64,000 bases of DNA. Source: Treponema_C sp050937815. Its GTDB lineage: Bacteria; Spirochaetota; Spirochaetia; Treponematales; Treponemataceae. Location of the stretch: positions 186,001-250,000 of the forward strand of contig NZ_JACDIJ010000001.1 in assembly GCF_050937815.1 (NCBI RefSeq), read 5' to 3'. A program made the position numbers and the translations under genes. Below are positions 43,971 through 52,272 of the stretch, in pieces (position 1 is the stretch's first letter; every line of letters starts with the position of its first letter). The notes under the pieces are model-generated. The model worked only from the letters and a program-made list of their open reading frames with translations. It ran no database searches and was not told the origin of the DNA.

Positions 43971-45071
43971 CTAGACGGTTTTCCCGCTTATAGCATATAC
44001 TTTTGCAAGTATTAGTGCAAGAACTTCATAGTATGTATCGGGTATTATATCACCGACTTCGGCTTCCGCATAGAGGGCACGCGCAAGCGGGCGATTTTCA
44101 ACCATGGGTACATCGTTTTCACGGGCTATTTCTTTTATGCGCTGTGCAAGCAAATCCTGCCCCTTGGCGGTTATCATAGGACCCTGCATAATATCTTTAT
44201 CATATAATATTGCAATAGCAAAATGGGTCGGGTTTGTAATAACCACATCGGCCTTTGCAACATTGTCGCGTACGTTTGCCTGCATAAGCTCGCGGATAAA
44301 TTGGCGCAGACGGCTTTTTACAAGCGGATCTCCTTCCATCGTTTTAAATTCTTCTTTAACTTCTTGTTTGGTCATTTTCATCGATTCGATAAACTGCCAA
44401 CGCTGCACTAAATAGTCGGGAATTGCAATCGACAAAAAAATAACCGCCGCAATAACCAAAATTTTTGCACACATAAAGGCTATATGAGTTATACCCTGCC
44501 ATAAATTTACATTTAATAAAGAAAGTAAAGAAGGCAAATCGTTTTTTATGGTTATGTAGGCTGCAAAAAAAATAACGGCAACTTTTAAAAGCGATTTAAA
44601 TACATTAAATGCGCCTTCAAACGAAAACAATGTTTTACGAAAATACTCGCCGAAATGCGGCAAAACTTTTGAAAATTTAGGCTCAATCGGTTTGAGCGAA
44701 AAAATAAATCCTCTGTTTTGAATTAAATTTGCCGCAACCCCTGCAATAAGGGCGGTTAAGGCAATGGGAAAAACCATTTTAATAAAATAGTAAAAAAAAG
44801 CCCGTACAAGCAGCGCATTCAGCTGCGCTTCCGTACAGCGTGTAAAATAAAAATGAATTATTTCAACGCTTTGTTTAAAAAGCCAGGGGGCAAGGATAAT
44901 AAGGGTTAAAACGGGCAAAAGCATAACCAAAGCACCGTTTAATTCTTGACTTTTTGCTACGCGGCCTTCTTCACGCGCTTTTCGTAATTTATGCTCGGAA
45001 GGCTGTTCGGTTCTGCCTTCGTCTTCGGCGGCAAACCACTGTAAATCTATGCGGTATATATCGGTGCTCAT
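43971..45071 (-). CDS. flhB: flagellar export switch protein FlhB
   Basis: The 366-residue protein has four membrane segments and a cytoplasmic domain that switches export specificity from rod/hook to filament substrates after self-cleavage. The cleavage motif NPTH is at about 280-283 (VVITNPTHFAIAI). Other landmarks are the N-terminal DEGRTEQPSEHKLRKAREEGRVAKSQEL and VPMVENRPLARALY. It overlaps fliR by 4 bases. Confidence 0.96.
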   Translation of the reverse strand: MSTDIYRIDLQWFAAEDEGRTEQPSEHKLRKAREEGRVAKSQELNGALVMLLPVLTLIILAPWLFKQSVEIIHFYFTRCTEAQLNALLVRAFFYYFIKMVFPIALTALIAGVAANLIQNRGFIFSLKPIEPKFSKVLPHFGEYFRKTLFSFEGAFNVFKSLLKVAVIFFAAYITIKNDLPSLLSLLNVNLWQGITHIAFMCAKILVIAAVIFLSIAIPDYLVQRWQFIESMKMTKQEVKEEFKTMEGDPLVKSRLRQFIRELMQANVRDNVAKADVVITNPTHFAIAILYDKDIMQGPMITAKGQDLLAQRIKEIARENDVPMVENRPLARALYAEAEVGDIIPDTYYEVLALILAKVYAISGKTV

Positions 45072-45856
45072 ATACTTTGCCCCGTGTTTGCAAATAAGCG
45101 TTCAAGATTTAAAAATCCGGCATCAAACAAACGTATAAAAAAATCGGCCATATACGGCAATAAAACCGTCAGCATAAAAAAGGCGACTAAAATGGTAATG
45201 GGCAATCCTTCCGATAAAAGGTTCATCTGCGGGGCGGCTTTGGATAAAATACCCATACACACGGCAACTAAAAACAAAGTGCCTACCATGGGCAAAGCGA
45301 TAACCATTGCATCAAAAAAAAGTTTGGAAAGCCCCCGAAGCAAAAAGCGCAAAAAATCGTTTTGATGGGTTAAAATGCTGAAAGCATTTAAGCTTTGAAA
45401 GCTGTTTAAAATACCCGTTAAAAAAATTTTTTGAAAGCCGCCCGTTTGTAAAAAAAGCACAAGGGCTATAAGGTTAAGATATTGACCCATTAAGGGGTTT
45501 TCGATTTGGGCAAGGGCGTCATATACTTCCGAAGCACCGAAACCCATTTGATAGGTAAAAAACTGACCGGCGGAGCTGAAGGCGGCAAAAAGCATTGAAA
45601 TATAAAAACCGCTTATAACACCGAGCATAGCTTCCCCGATTAAAATAAATACGTATTCCAAACTGAAGGGTAATACATTCCAGCCTTCGGCATAGGCAAA
45701 GGGAAGCACCAAAAAAGACGCATAGCCTGCTAATGCGATACGTGCGGGACGGGGAACCGCACCGGAAGCCAATAAGGGTAAAGTTAAAAACAAAGCCATG
45801 CAGCGAGATGCAACGAGTAAAAAAAACGGAGCCTTTGCGACAATCTCATTCAGCAT
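45068..45856 (-). CDS. fliR: flagellar export protein FliR
   Basis: The 262-residue integral membrane protein has about six helices. Landmarks are FFLLVASRCMALFLTLPLLASGAVPRPARIALA, the central EAMLGVISGFYISMLFAAFSSAGQFFTYQMGFG and NLLSEGLPITILVAFFMLTVLLP. It forms the export gate with FliP and FliQ. It follows fliQ by 22 bases and overlaps flhB by 4. Confidence 0.94.
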   Translation of the reverse strand: MLNEIVAKAPFFLLVASRCMALFLTLPLLASGAVPRPARIALAGYASFLVLPFAYAEGWNVLPFSLEYVFILIGEAMLGVISGFYISMLFAAFSSAGQFFTYQMGFGASEVYDALAQIENPLMGQYLNLIALVLFLQTGGFQKIFLTGILNSFQSLNAFSILTHQNDFLRFLLRGLSKLFFDAMVIALPMVGTLFLVAVCMGILSKAAPQMNLLSEGLPITILVAFFMLTVLLPYMADFFIRLFDAGFLNLERLFANTGQSI

Positions 45857-45878
45857 ACAGTCCCTTCCCGTTCCCGAT

Positions 45879-46148
45879 CTAACGCGCTATTTGGCCGATC
45901 ATCGCAAAAATATTTAAAGTGTACTGGCGCATCGAAACGAACATCCAACCGCCGAGTAAGGCAAGCACGGACAAAATAGCGATCAATTTCGGCACAAAGG
46001 TTAAGGTTTGTTCTTGAATGGATGTAGTAGCTTGAAAAATCGCTACAATGAGTCCGACTATCAAAGCGGAACCCAGCACGGGAGCGGCCATCAATAAAAT
46101 TTGAAAAATACCGTCACGAAGCAATGTAACAAGCATTCCCAACGACAT
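45879..46148 (-). CDS. fliQ: flagellar export protein FliQ
   Basis: The 89-residue protein has two membrane helices (GIFQILLMAAPVLGSALIVGLIVAIFQATTSIQEQTLTFVPKLIAILSVLALLGGWM). The middle QEQTLTFVPK turn is the family hallmark. It is an export-gate component placed, as usual, between fliP and fliR. AGGAGG precedes the ATG. Confidence 0.95.
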   Translation of the reverse strand: MSLGMLVTLLRDGIFQILLMAAPVLGSALIVGLIVAIFQATTSIQEQTLTFVPKLIAILSVLALLGGWMFVSMRQYTLNIFAMIGQIAR

Positions 46149-46163
46149 ATGTTCCTCCTAAGT

Positions 46164-46991
46164 TTAAGGAATAATCGAGTTAAATAACTGCTGCGTAAGC
46201 AGTCCCCAGCCGTCAACTAAAATAAATAAAATAAGTTTAAACGGCATTGAAATTTGTACCGGCGGAAGCATAATCATACCCATGGACATTAAAATGCTGG
46301 CAACCACCATATCGATAACGATAAAGGGAATATACAGCAATATACCGATACGAAATGCAACGGTAAGTTCATGCAGTATATAGGCCGGAATAAGTGCGTA
46401 GGTGGGAACGTCCGCCAAGGTTTCGGGTTTTTCAAGTTTTCCCATAGACATAAAAAGAGAAATATACTCGGTATTGTTTGCCATTTGTTTATACATAAAA
46501 ATACGCAAAGGGGCTTCGGCTTCGTCAAAAGCCTGTTCGATGGGAATTTTCCCTTCAGACAGGGGTTTGAAAGAATTGGTATACACTTGCGTAAATGTAG
46601 GCCACATAACAAAAAGGGTTAAAAAAAAGGCAATACCGTTTAAAACCGATGTCGGCGGAACTTGCTGTAAAGAAAGTGCGCGTTTTATAAAATCCAAAAC
46701 AATTGAAAAGCGCAAAAAACAGGTAACAAGAAGTAAAATGCTCGGCGCTAAAGACAAAATTGTCAGCAAAAGCAAAAGTTGTACGTAAAAAGAAACTTCT
46801 TGGCCGCTTTGTGCGCGCCTGATTTGTACGTCTATTGTGGGAATCTGAACCGGATTTGTATTCAACGATAACTGTGCCGTTCCCTGTGCGCTTCCGCGCG
46901 GAAACTCGGATCTTGATTCTGTTTGTGCAAACATAGGGGCGGCGGTACAAAAAACGATACACAATAGGAGTATCCGGTATATTTTGTTCAT
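46164..46991 (-). CDS. fliP: flagellar export protein FliP
   Basis: The 275-residue protein has a cleavable signal peptide (MNKIYRILLLCIVFCTAAPMFAQ) and four membrane helices. Family landmarks are LSLAPSILLLVTCFLRFSIVLDFIKRAL, QQVPPTSVLNGIAFFLTLFVMWP, TYALIPAYILHELTVAFRIGILLYIPFIVIDMVVASILMSMGMIMLPPVQISMPFKLILFI. It forms the export-gate pore. It overlaps fliO by 4 bases. Confidence 0.96.
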   Translation of the reverse strand: MNKIYRILLLCIVFCTAAPMFAQTESRSEFPRGSAQGTAQLSLNTNPVQIPTIDVQIRRAQSGQEVSFYVQLLLLLTILSLAPSILLLVTCFLRFSIVLDFIKRALSLQQVPPTSVLNGIAFFLTLFVMWPTFTQVYTNSFKPLSEGKIPIEQAFDEAEAPLRIFMYKQMANNTEYISLFMSMGKLEKPETLADVPTYALIPAYILHELTVAFRIGILLYIPFIVIDMVVASILMSMGMIMLPPVQISMPFKLILFILVDGWGLLTQQLFNSIIP

Positions 46992-47584
46992 TCCCCCTCC
47001 CCCTCTTCGAGCCGCCGGCGCTGTTTTTTTAAAACGGATTCGGTTTGCTTTGCCGCAGCGGAAAAAGCGTTCAAAACGCTTGCAAAATCTTTCGGTTTTT
47101 CGGCAGGCGTTTTTTCGGCCTCCAAAATCAACCGGTCTACAAGCTCTTTATCCGTGATTTCCCCGATAAGATTTACCGAAGATTCGCCGACGCCGACAAG
47201 CCACGCTTTTCCCGGCATAGTTAAAACATGAACGGATTTCCCCGGTGCTATAGTAAGCGAAACGGCTTTTTTTAAAAAAGGGTTTTCCTGCACCCGCGGA
47301 TTCAATCCTTTTTTTAAAAAGAATACAAGGCCATAAATACAGGCAATAACGAGAATAAGTACCAAAATCATGCGAATAAAAAGCCAAAGTGTGCTTGTCC
47401 GTTCCGCACCGGAAAGCTCCGAAAGGACTTGCGGGTTTATCGGCAAATCTTTTTCCGAACTTTTAATCGATTCGGAATCGAGTTTTTTTTCAATCGTAGT
47501 GTCGGATCCGCTTAGACCGCTTTCGGTATTTTGCGCCGCAAGAGGCACTGCGGCACAAAGGGCGATACACAGAAAAAAGCACAC
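46988..47584 (-). CDS. fliO: flagellar biosynthesis protein FliO (FliZ), start uncertain
   Basis: The protein has a signal-type N-terminus, a short periplasmic part, one membrane helix (LWLFIRMILVLILVIACIYGLVFFL) and a cytoplasmic FliO domain (NPFLKKAVSLTIAPGKSVHVLTMPGKAWLVGVGESSVNLIGEI). It helps FliP assemble. The start given is the GTG at 47584, but this removes the basic part of the signal peptide and has no ribosome-binding site. A G-rich run at 47621-47631 points to a start further up, where the frame has only ATT (47617), ACG (47614) or ATT (47608) before reaching the fliY stop. The true start may be non-canonical. Confidence 0.85.
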   Translation of the reverse strand: MCFFLCIALCAAVPLAAQNTESGLSGSDTTIEKKLDSESIKSSEKDLPINPQVLSELSGAERTSTLWLFIRMILVLILVIACIYGLVFFLKKGLNPRVQENPFLKKAVSLTIAPGKSVHVLTMPGKAWLVGVGESSVNLIGEITDKELVDRLILEAEKTPAEKPKDFASVLNAFSAAAKQTESVLKKQRRRLEEGEGE

Positions 47585-47638
47585 AGCTTGTTGTGTTTTG
47601 TGTAAAATATTCGTAATTTTCCCCCCACCCCATATATT

Positions 47639-48763
47639 TTATCGCAAATCGCTGACCCTTTCAATCGGCGAAAGAATTTCGGTTACACGCACACCGAAGT
47701 TTTCATCGATAACGACAACCTCACCCTTTGCAATGGGTTTATGGTTTACAAGGATATCGACCGGTTCACCGGCAAGTTTATCAAGTTCTATAATCGTACC
47801 CTCGCCCATACCGAGAATTTCTTTTATTTGTTTTTTTGTACGTCCCAGCTCTACGGTCATTTCCATGTATACGTCCATGATAAGACCGATATTGCCCTGC
47901 TCCATTGCACTGACGGTTTGCTGTAACGAAGGATATTGAACGGACTGAACGTTCGGGATATTCATTCCCGGCATTCCCATATTCATACCGCCTCCCATAT
48001 TCATGGTGCCGCCCATATCCATACCGGGCATTCCCATCGCGCCTCCGGCGTTCATACCGCCCAAGCCGGCCAGCTCGGACGGAGAAAGCATACCCGGAGC
48101 ACTTGAGGCGGACGAGGAAACGGAAGGATTCAGCGCATTGATAATACCCGAAGCGGCTTCCGTCGAAAAAGCTTCCCAAATAGTATATTCGGTGCCGTCA
48201 ACGGATACCGGATACGAAAAAACGGGGAAAGTATCCTGAGGAAAACGAACCATCGCCTTAGGAACATGCAAAGCCTCTGCAGGCCGCGACGCCAATCCCG
48301 GCAGTTTGCCGCTGGTACTTAAATGGGTTATTTGCGTACCTACTTGCTGGGCTATGGCTTCGGAAATTACCGACAAAGCCATTTCATCCAATTCGGGGGC
48401 TTCTTCTTTATTCACAAGCGACGTTATTTTTTTTGCCAAATCGGGCGAAAGCAAAAACAAATGATCGCCGGTCAATCCTGCAGAAAAATCGGACATAACC
48501 GCAACAACCATTTCGGGCAAATTCTTAAGAACATCGTCGCGGCTTAACACTTCAACCACCGGCTTTTGAACGCTGAATTCGGCACCGGTCATCGTTTTAA
48601 GAGAATTCGCAAAAGTACCGACGGTTTCGGCAGCAAAATTAGCGAGAATCGAGGTATCGAGAGAGGGCGAAGGGAAGGAACCGCTTGAAGAGCCTCCGCC
48701 GCCCATATCTACACCCGCCAACAGAGCATCAATTTCATCTTGAGAAATGGCGCCATCACTCAT
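47639..48763 (-). CDS. fliY: flagellar motor switch protein FliY (FliN-type C-terminus)
   Basis: The 374-residue protein is a C-ring component. An N-terminal EIDALL FliM-like motif (CheY-binding type) comes first, then a CheC-like domain (ELDEMALSVISEAIAQQVGTQ), a Met/Gly/Asn-rich linker (about 222-272) and a C-terminal SpoA/FliN domain (VYMEMTVELGRTKKQIKEILGMGEGTIIELDKLAGEPVDILVNHKPIAKGEVVVIDENFGVRV). I chose the ATG at 48763 because GGAGAAG lies just upstream. It overlaps fliM by 8 bases. The linker is unusual in composition. Confidence 0.94.
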   Translation of the reverse strand: MSDGAISQDEIDALLAGVDMGGGGSSSGSFPSPSLDTSILANFAAETVGTFANSLKTMTGAEFSVQKPVVEVLSRDDVLKNLPEMVVAVMSDFSAGLTGDHLFLLSPDLAKKITSLVNKEEAPELDEMALSVISEAIAQQVGTQITHLSTSGKLPGLASRPAEALHVPKAMVRFPQDTFPVFSYPVSVDGTEYTIWEAFSTEAASGIINALNPSVSSSASSAPGMLSPSELAGLGGMNAGGAMGMPGMDMGGTMNMGGGMNMGMPGMNIPNVQSVQYPSLQQTVSAMEQGNIGLIMDVYMEMTVELGRTKKQIKEILGMGEGTIIELDKLAGEPVDILVNHKPIAKGEVVVIDENFGVRVTEILSPIERVSDLR

Positions 48764-49790
48764 ATGCTTCTTCTCCTTCCACTGATAATTCTTCAAATTC
48801 TTCGGTTTCAGCCTGGTCTATTTTTCCGATAACTTGGACGGCCATTTTTTTTCCGATTACACCGGGCTGACAATAAAATTTCTTTTTATTACCGACATTA
48901 AGAGTAAGCGGATCGCCTACCCGTATATTTGATAATCGGACAATATCGCCGACTTTTAAAGTCAAAACGTCGCGGATAGGCAAATCTATCGAGCCTATTT
49001 CAGCAACCACATCCATATCGACCGAAGACAGTTTTTCTTTTAAGACGCCCAAATACTGGGTGGTGGAACTTCTGCGCACCGAAGAAAACCAAAATTGCGA
49101 AGACAACTTGGAAATAATCGGCTCAATCGTAATATAGGGAATACAAAAGTTCATCATTCCCTCTTCTTCGCCTATCTTCGTTTCGAGGGTAACCAAAACA
49201 ACCATTTCCGAAGGCGGAACGATTTGGGCAAACTGGGGATTCGTTTCGATTTGTCCTAAGCGCGGGCGTAAATCGATAACCTGTGTCCACGCTTCGCGCA
49301 TATTTGCCAAAATACGCACGATAATTCCTTCCATTACGGATTGTTCTATATCGGTAAGGTCGCGCTGCACCTTAGCCGCATGTCCCTGTCCTCCGAACAG
49401 GCGGTCGATAATCGAAAAGGTAATGGCCGGATCTATTTCCAAAATGGCGTTTCCCTTTAAAGGGTCCATATTGATAACGGCCAAAGTCGTAGGCGTCGGA
49501 ATAGAGCGGATAAATTCCTCATAGGTAAGCTGATCTACCGATGCAACATGAACGTGGGCCATACTTCGCAGTTGAGCCGACAAAGCCGTAGTCGTAAGAC
49601 GCGCAAAGGTTTCATGCATAATCGATACGGTACGGATTTGTTCTTTTGAAAATTTATCGGGACGCTTAAAATCGTATATTTTTATTTTTCGGGTATCATT
49701 GACCGGTTTAAACTCTTCAGTGTCGGTATCACCGGAACTGATAGCCATTAAAAGCTGATCAATCTCATCCTGCGACAAAACTTCATTCAT
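48756..49790 (-). CDS. fliM: flagellar motor switch protein FliM
   Basis: The 344-residue C-ring protein begins with the CheY-P-binding motif (LSQDEIDQLLMAI). The CheC-like middle domain follows (FARLTTTALSAQLRSMAHVHVASVDQLTYEEFIRSIPTPTTL, RLFGGQG and DLTDIEQSVMEGI), and then the C-terminal SpoA domain (IGSIDLPIRDVLTLKVGDIVRL). It transmits CheY signals to switch rotation. AAGGG is 8 bases before the ATG. Confidence 0.96.
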   Translation of the reverse strand: MNEVLSQDEIDQLLMAISSGDTDTEEFKPVNDTRKIKIYDFKRPDKFSKEQIRTVSIMHETFARLTTTALSAQLRSMAHVHVASVDQLTYEEFIRSIPTPTTLAVINMDPLKGNAILEIDPAITFSIIDRLFGGQGHAAKVQRDLTDIEQSVMEGIIVRILANMREAWTQVIDLRPRLGQIETNPQFAQIVPPSEMVVLVTLETKIGEEEGMMNFCIPYITIEPIISKLSSQFWFSSVRRSSTTQYLGVLKEKLSSVDMDVVAEIGSIDLPIRDVLTLKVGDIVRLSNIRVGDPLTLNVGNKKKFYCQPGVIGKKMAVQVIGKIDQAETEEFEELSVEGEEAYE

Positions 49791-49816
49791 TGCCTACACC
49801 CTTTTCCCTGCAATAA

Positions 49817-50359
49817 TCACTGCTCAACCACTTCAAATTTTAAAAACCGCACATCCCGTATCGAGGATGAGGTTAATATATCGTTAATATCGTTTTTTAT
49901 TTCGAGTTTCAGCATATCCTCATTTTGAGGACGCAATTCGATTATTTTTTTACTCGAAAAATATTTTCGAAGATAATCCTGGATTTCAACTTTGCGGTCG
50001 GTTATCTCTTTGGAAGCAACCTTATCGTCAACCTTATAACCGAGTACAACATTGACAATGACGCTTGCGGGCAAGGGGTCTATGGTTTTTGCCCGTACAT
50101 CCGGCAAAGCTTGATACCATTCGTAAACGTCGCGCTTCGGAGCATATTCCTGCGATATGGGTACCGCCGTTGTAGACGGAGAATTGGAATTGATAATCGA
50201 CATTGTAATAACGACAACTGTTACTATGAGAATAATAGCTCCGACGGCAATTGCCGCCCATTTTAAGATAGTCGGCAGTAAGCCGCTGCCCTTAGACCCT
50301 TTGGATGCGGACGCAGCACCGGAATCGCTATCTTCAAAATTCAAATCGTCATCAGCCAT
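49817..50359 (-). CDS. fliL: flagellar basal body protein FliL
   Basis: The 180-residue protein has a Ser/Asp-rich cytoplasmic start, one membrane helix (ILKWAAIAVGAIILIVTVVVITMSII, about 31-56) and a periplasmic stomatin-like FliL domain (PASVIVNVVLGYKVDD to DVRFLKFEVVEQ). FliL supports stator function. AGAGAGG is upstream of the ATG. It lies between motB and fliM as in other spirochaetes. Confidence 0.92.
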   Translation of the reverse strand: MADDDLNFEDSDSGAASASKGSKGSGLLPTILKWAAIAVGAIILIVTVVVITMSIINSNSPSTTAVPISQEYAPKRDVYEWYQALPDVRAKTIDPLPASVIVNVVLGYKVDDKVASKEITDRKVEIQDYLRKYFSSKKIIELRPQNEDMLKLEIKNDINDILTSSSIRDVRFLKFEVVEQ

Positions 50360-50388
50360 AACAGTTTAACCTCTCTTACATAGTATCA

Positions 50389-51105
50389 TTAAAAATGACC
50401 TTCGTCCAGAATAATTATATCCACGCGGCGATTATATGCCCTTCCTTCGGGCATATCTTCGGCAAATTGGGGCTGGGTATTGCCGTATCCGGCAACATAA
50501 AACCGCCTTTCGTCGGCACCGAAATCCGCCAAATAATGCAGTACATTTATAGCCCGCGCCGTAGAAAGCTCCCAATTACTCGGCCATAAAGCCGGATCCG
50601 GCGCTATGGAATCGGTATGGCCTTCTATTCGGAATTTGCGGTCTTTTAATTCGTCTAAACTTAAAAATTGCGCCAGCTTTAACAAGGTTTCCCGTGTTTC
50701 ATCTATAAGCAATTCCGCACTGTTTTCTCTAAAAAAGGCGTCGGAAGCCAGTGTTATAACAAGACCGCGCTCGTCGGCGGTAACCTTTATTCTGTTTGTG
50801 TGTCTTTCGGGCGCAAAAAGACTCACCGCTTTTTTTACGGCAAGCCCCAAAGCCTTTCCCTTTTCCAAGGCAGGCAGTGTATTGACCGTATTGCCCAAAT
50901 CGGCAAGACGCCCGGCGGCCAGCGACATACCGCCTGAGGTCGGATCTCCTTGCAGGGCAACGGTAAGCTGGGCAAGCTGAATTTCATCGATTTCAGTCGG
51001 ATTAAAAAGCATAACGAAAAAGCAAAGCATAAGCGTAATCATATCGCCGTAGGTTTCGAGCCATGCCTTCGACGGTTTAGGCGGTTCTTTTCGTTCTTTT
51101 GCCAT
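50389..51105 (-). CDS. motB: flagellar stator protein MotB
   Basis: The 238-residue stator protein has a single N-terminal membrane helix (ETYGDMITLMLCFFVMLFNP) that carries the proton-binding aspartate. A plug/linker follows, then a C-terminal OmpA-like peptidoglycan-binding domain (FRIEGHTDSIAPDPALWPSNWELSTARAINVLHYL...RFYVAGYGNTQP). It anchors the motor. AAAGGA that precedes its ATG spans the motA stop. Confidence 0.95.
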   Translation of the reverse strand: MAKERKEPPKPSKAWLETYGDMITLMLCFFVMLFNPTEIDEIQLAQLTVALQGDPTSGGMSLAAGRLADLGNTVNTLPALEKGKALGLAVKKAVSLFAPERHTNRIKVTADERGLVITLASDAFFRENSAELLIDETRETLLKLAQFLSLDELKDRKFRIEGHTDSIAPDPALWPSNWELSTARAINVLHYLADFGADERRFYVAGYGNTQPQFAEDMPEGRAYNRRVDIIILDEGHF

Positions 51106-51107
51106 GC

Positions 51108-51890
51108 CTAGTCCTTTAATACATCGGCTTCAATCGCTTTACGCGTTTGCGGATCCAAATAGGTAAGCAGTTTCATTGCCAAAATACGCGGATTGTCGCC
51201 GGCTTGAATTGAAAGCACACCTTCTATAACCATTTCCCGCGTTTGAATTTCCCTACTGTTTTGGTATGCAAGCTTTGAGGCAATCGGAGATAAAAACATA
51301 TTTGCCAAAAGAGAACCGTAAAGCGTGGTAACCAAGGCAACTGCCATATTCGGACCGATAGAGCTTTTATCTTCCAATTTACCCAACATACCTATAAGAC
51401 CGATAACAGTACCCATCATTCCGTAAGAAGGCCCCAATCCCGCCCAGTGAATAACCATTCCTATCCAGTCCATATGCCGGCTTTCAATACGGTTGAGTTC
51501 GTTTTCCATAATCGTACGTATAACGGCACCGTCGGTACCGTCAACGACAAGACGCAATCCCGATTTCATAAAAGGATCTTCCAAATCTTCCAAGCCCTCT
51601 TCCAAAGCTAAAATCCCCTCGCGGCGCGCCTTTTCGGATAAAGCTACCATATTTTGAACCAAAGCTTTCCCCCCAAAATCGGGCACTTTAAAGATTCTTG
51701 CAATGATTTTAAACATTGCCAAAACCCTATTCATGGGAAAACTGAGAAACATTGCAATAAAAGAACCGATAATAACGAATATAAGAGAAGGCAGGTCCCA
51801 AATTCCGCCTATGCCGCCTCCCGAAGAAAGAACGGAAAATACAAGAGCAGCCAGACCGCCTGCAATACCGATAATACTTGCTATATCCAT
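51108..51890 (-). CDS. motA: flagellar stator protein MotA
   Basis: The 260-residue protein has four membrane helices with the cytoplasmic loop between the second and third (about 75-150). Landmarks are DLPSLIFVIIGSFIAMFLSFPMNRVLAMFKII, GLEDLEDPFMKSGLRLVVDGTDGAVIRTIMENELNRIESRH and GLGPSYGMMGTVIGLIGMLGKLEDKSSIGPNMAVALVTTLYGSLLANMFLSPIASKL. It forms the ion channel with MotB. The ribosome-binding site is a very strong GGGGAGGGG. Confidence 0.96.
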   Translation of the reverse strand: MDIASIIGIAGGLAALVFSVLSSGGGIGGIWDLPSLIFVIIGSFIAMFLSFPMNRVLAMFKIIARIFKVPDFGGKALVQNMVALSEKARREGILALEEGLEDLEDPFMKSGLRLVVDGTDGAVIRTIMENELNRIESRHMDWIGMVIHWAGLGPSYGMMGTVIGLIGMLGKLEDKSSIGPNMAVALVTTLYGSLLANMFLSPIASKLAYQNSREIQTREMVIEGVLSIQAGDNPRILAMKLLTYLDPQTRKAIEADVLKD

Positions 51891-51908
51891 AGAATTCTTC
51901 CCCTCCCC

Positions 51909-52106
51909 TTACAACTCGTTTTTAAATGCCCCGATACGCTGCCGGTATGCAATAATTTTTTGAAGCATATCATCGGCAGTATTACGCACAACCAGCTTTT
52001 TGCCGGACAGCATAACCAAGGTTAAATCGGGGTTTTGTTCCATATATTCAATTTGATGCGGATTTATCCAATACAAGCTCCCATCCAAACGTGTTACTTC
52101 TATCAT
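51909..52106 (-). CDS. flbD: flagellar protein FlbD (FlbD/FlgEd family)
   Basis: The 65-residue protein is the short FlbD family found between hook and motor genes in spirochaetes and Firmicutes. The sequence is IEVTRLDGSLYWINPHQIEYMEQNPDLTLVMLSGKKLVVRNTADDMLQKIIAYRQRI. It is the first gene of the motor/export block here. No hook genes (flgD, flgE) lie upstream. Instead a helicase gene is divergent, so the usual hook-flbD-mot arrangement has been broken at this point. The ATG has no Shine-Dalgarno. Confidence 0.88.
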   Translation of the reverse strand: MIEVTRLDGSLYWINPHQIEYMEQNPDLTLVMLSGKKLVVRNTADDMLQKIIAYRQRIGAFKNEL

Positions 52107-52138
52107 ACTATTTTCTACGCTAACTCCCTTCCAGTCAA
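52107..52138 (-). promoter_or_regulatory. candidate promoter of the flagellar block
   Basis: On the - strand TTGACT (52133-52138), 15 bases, TAGAAA (52112-52117), then 5 bases to the flbD ATG at 52106. The spacer is short, so the call is weak, but it fits the leaderless pattern and is the only -35-like box near the gene. Confidence 0.35.
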
Positions 52139-52234
52139 GTACTTAATCATGTTTTTCCGCAAATTCCTTATAAAAAATAAAAAAATCTACATATACTATA
52201 TCGGAAAATACACATATAATATTGAGGGTAAATA

Positions 52235-52272
52235 TTGCACAGGAGTCCGTTTTCACATACAATATATTTGTA
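52235..52272 (+). promoter_or_regulatory. sigma70-like promoter predicting a leaderless helicase transcript
   Basis: TTGCAC (52235-52240), 17 bases, TACAAT (52258-52263), 8 bases to the ATG at 52272. There is no Shine-Dalgarno before that ATG. Confidence 0.6.

Noticed and set aside
52198..52224. sigma28-like promoter before flbD
   Set aside because: TCCGATAT (- strand) resembles the GCCGATAA -10 box, but there is no TAAA at the right distance (CAAT instead).
52035..52271. N-terminal extension of the helicase by 79 codons
   Set aside because: The extension runs through the divergent promoter region and flbD, is rich in Tyr/Ile/Lys without helicase similarity, and the conserved family start is at 52272.
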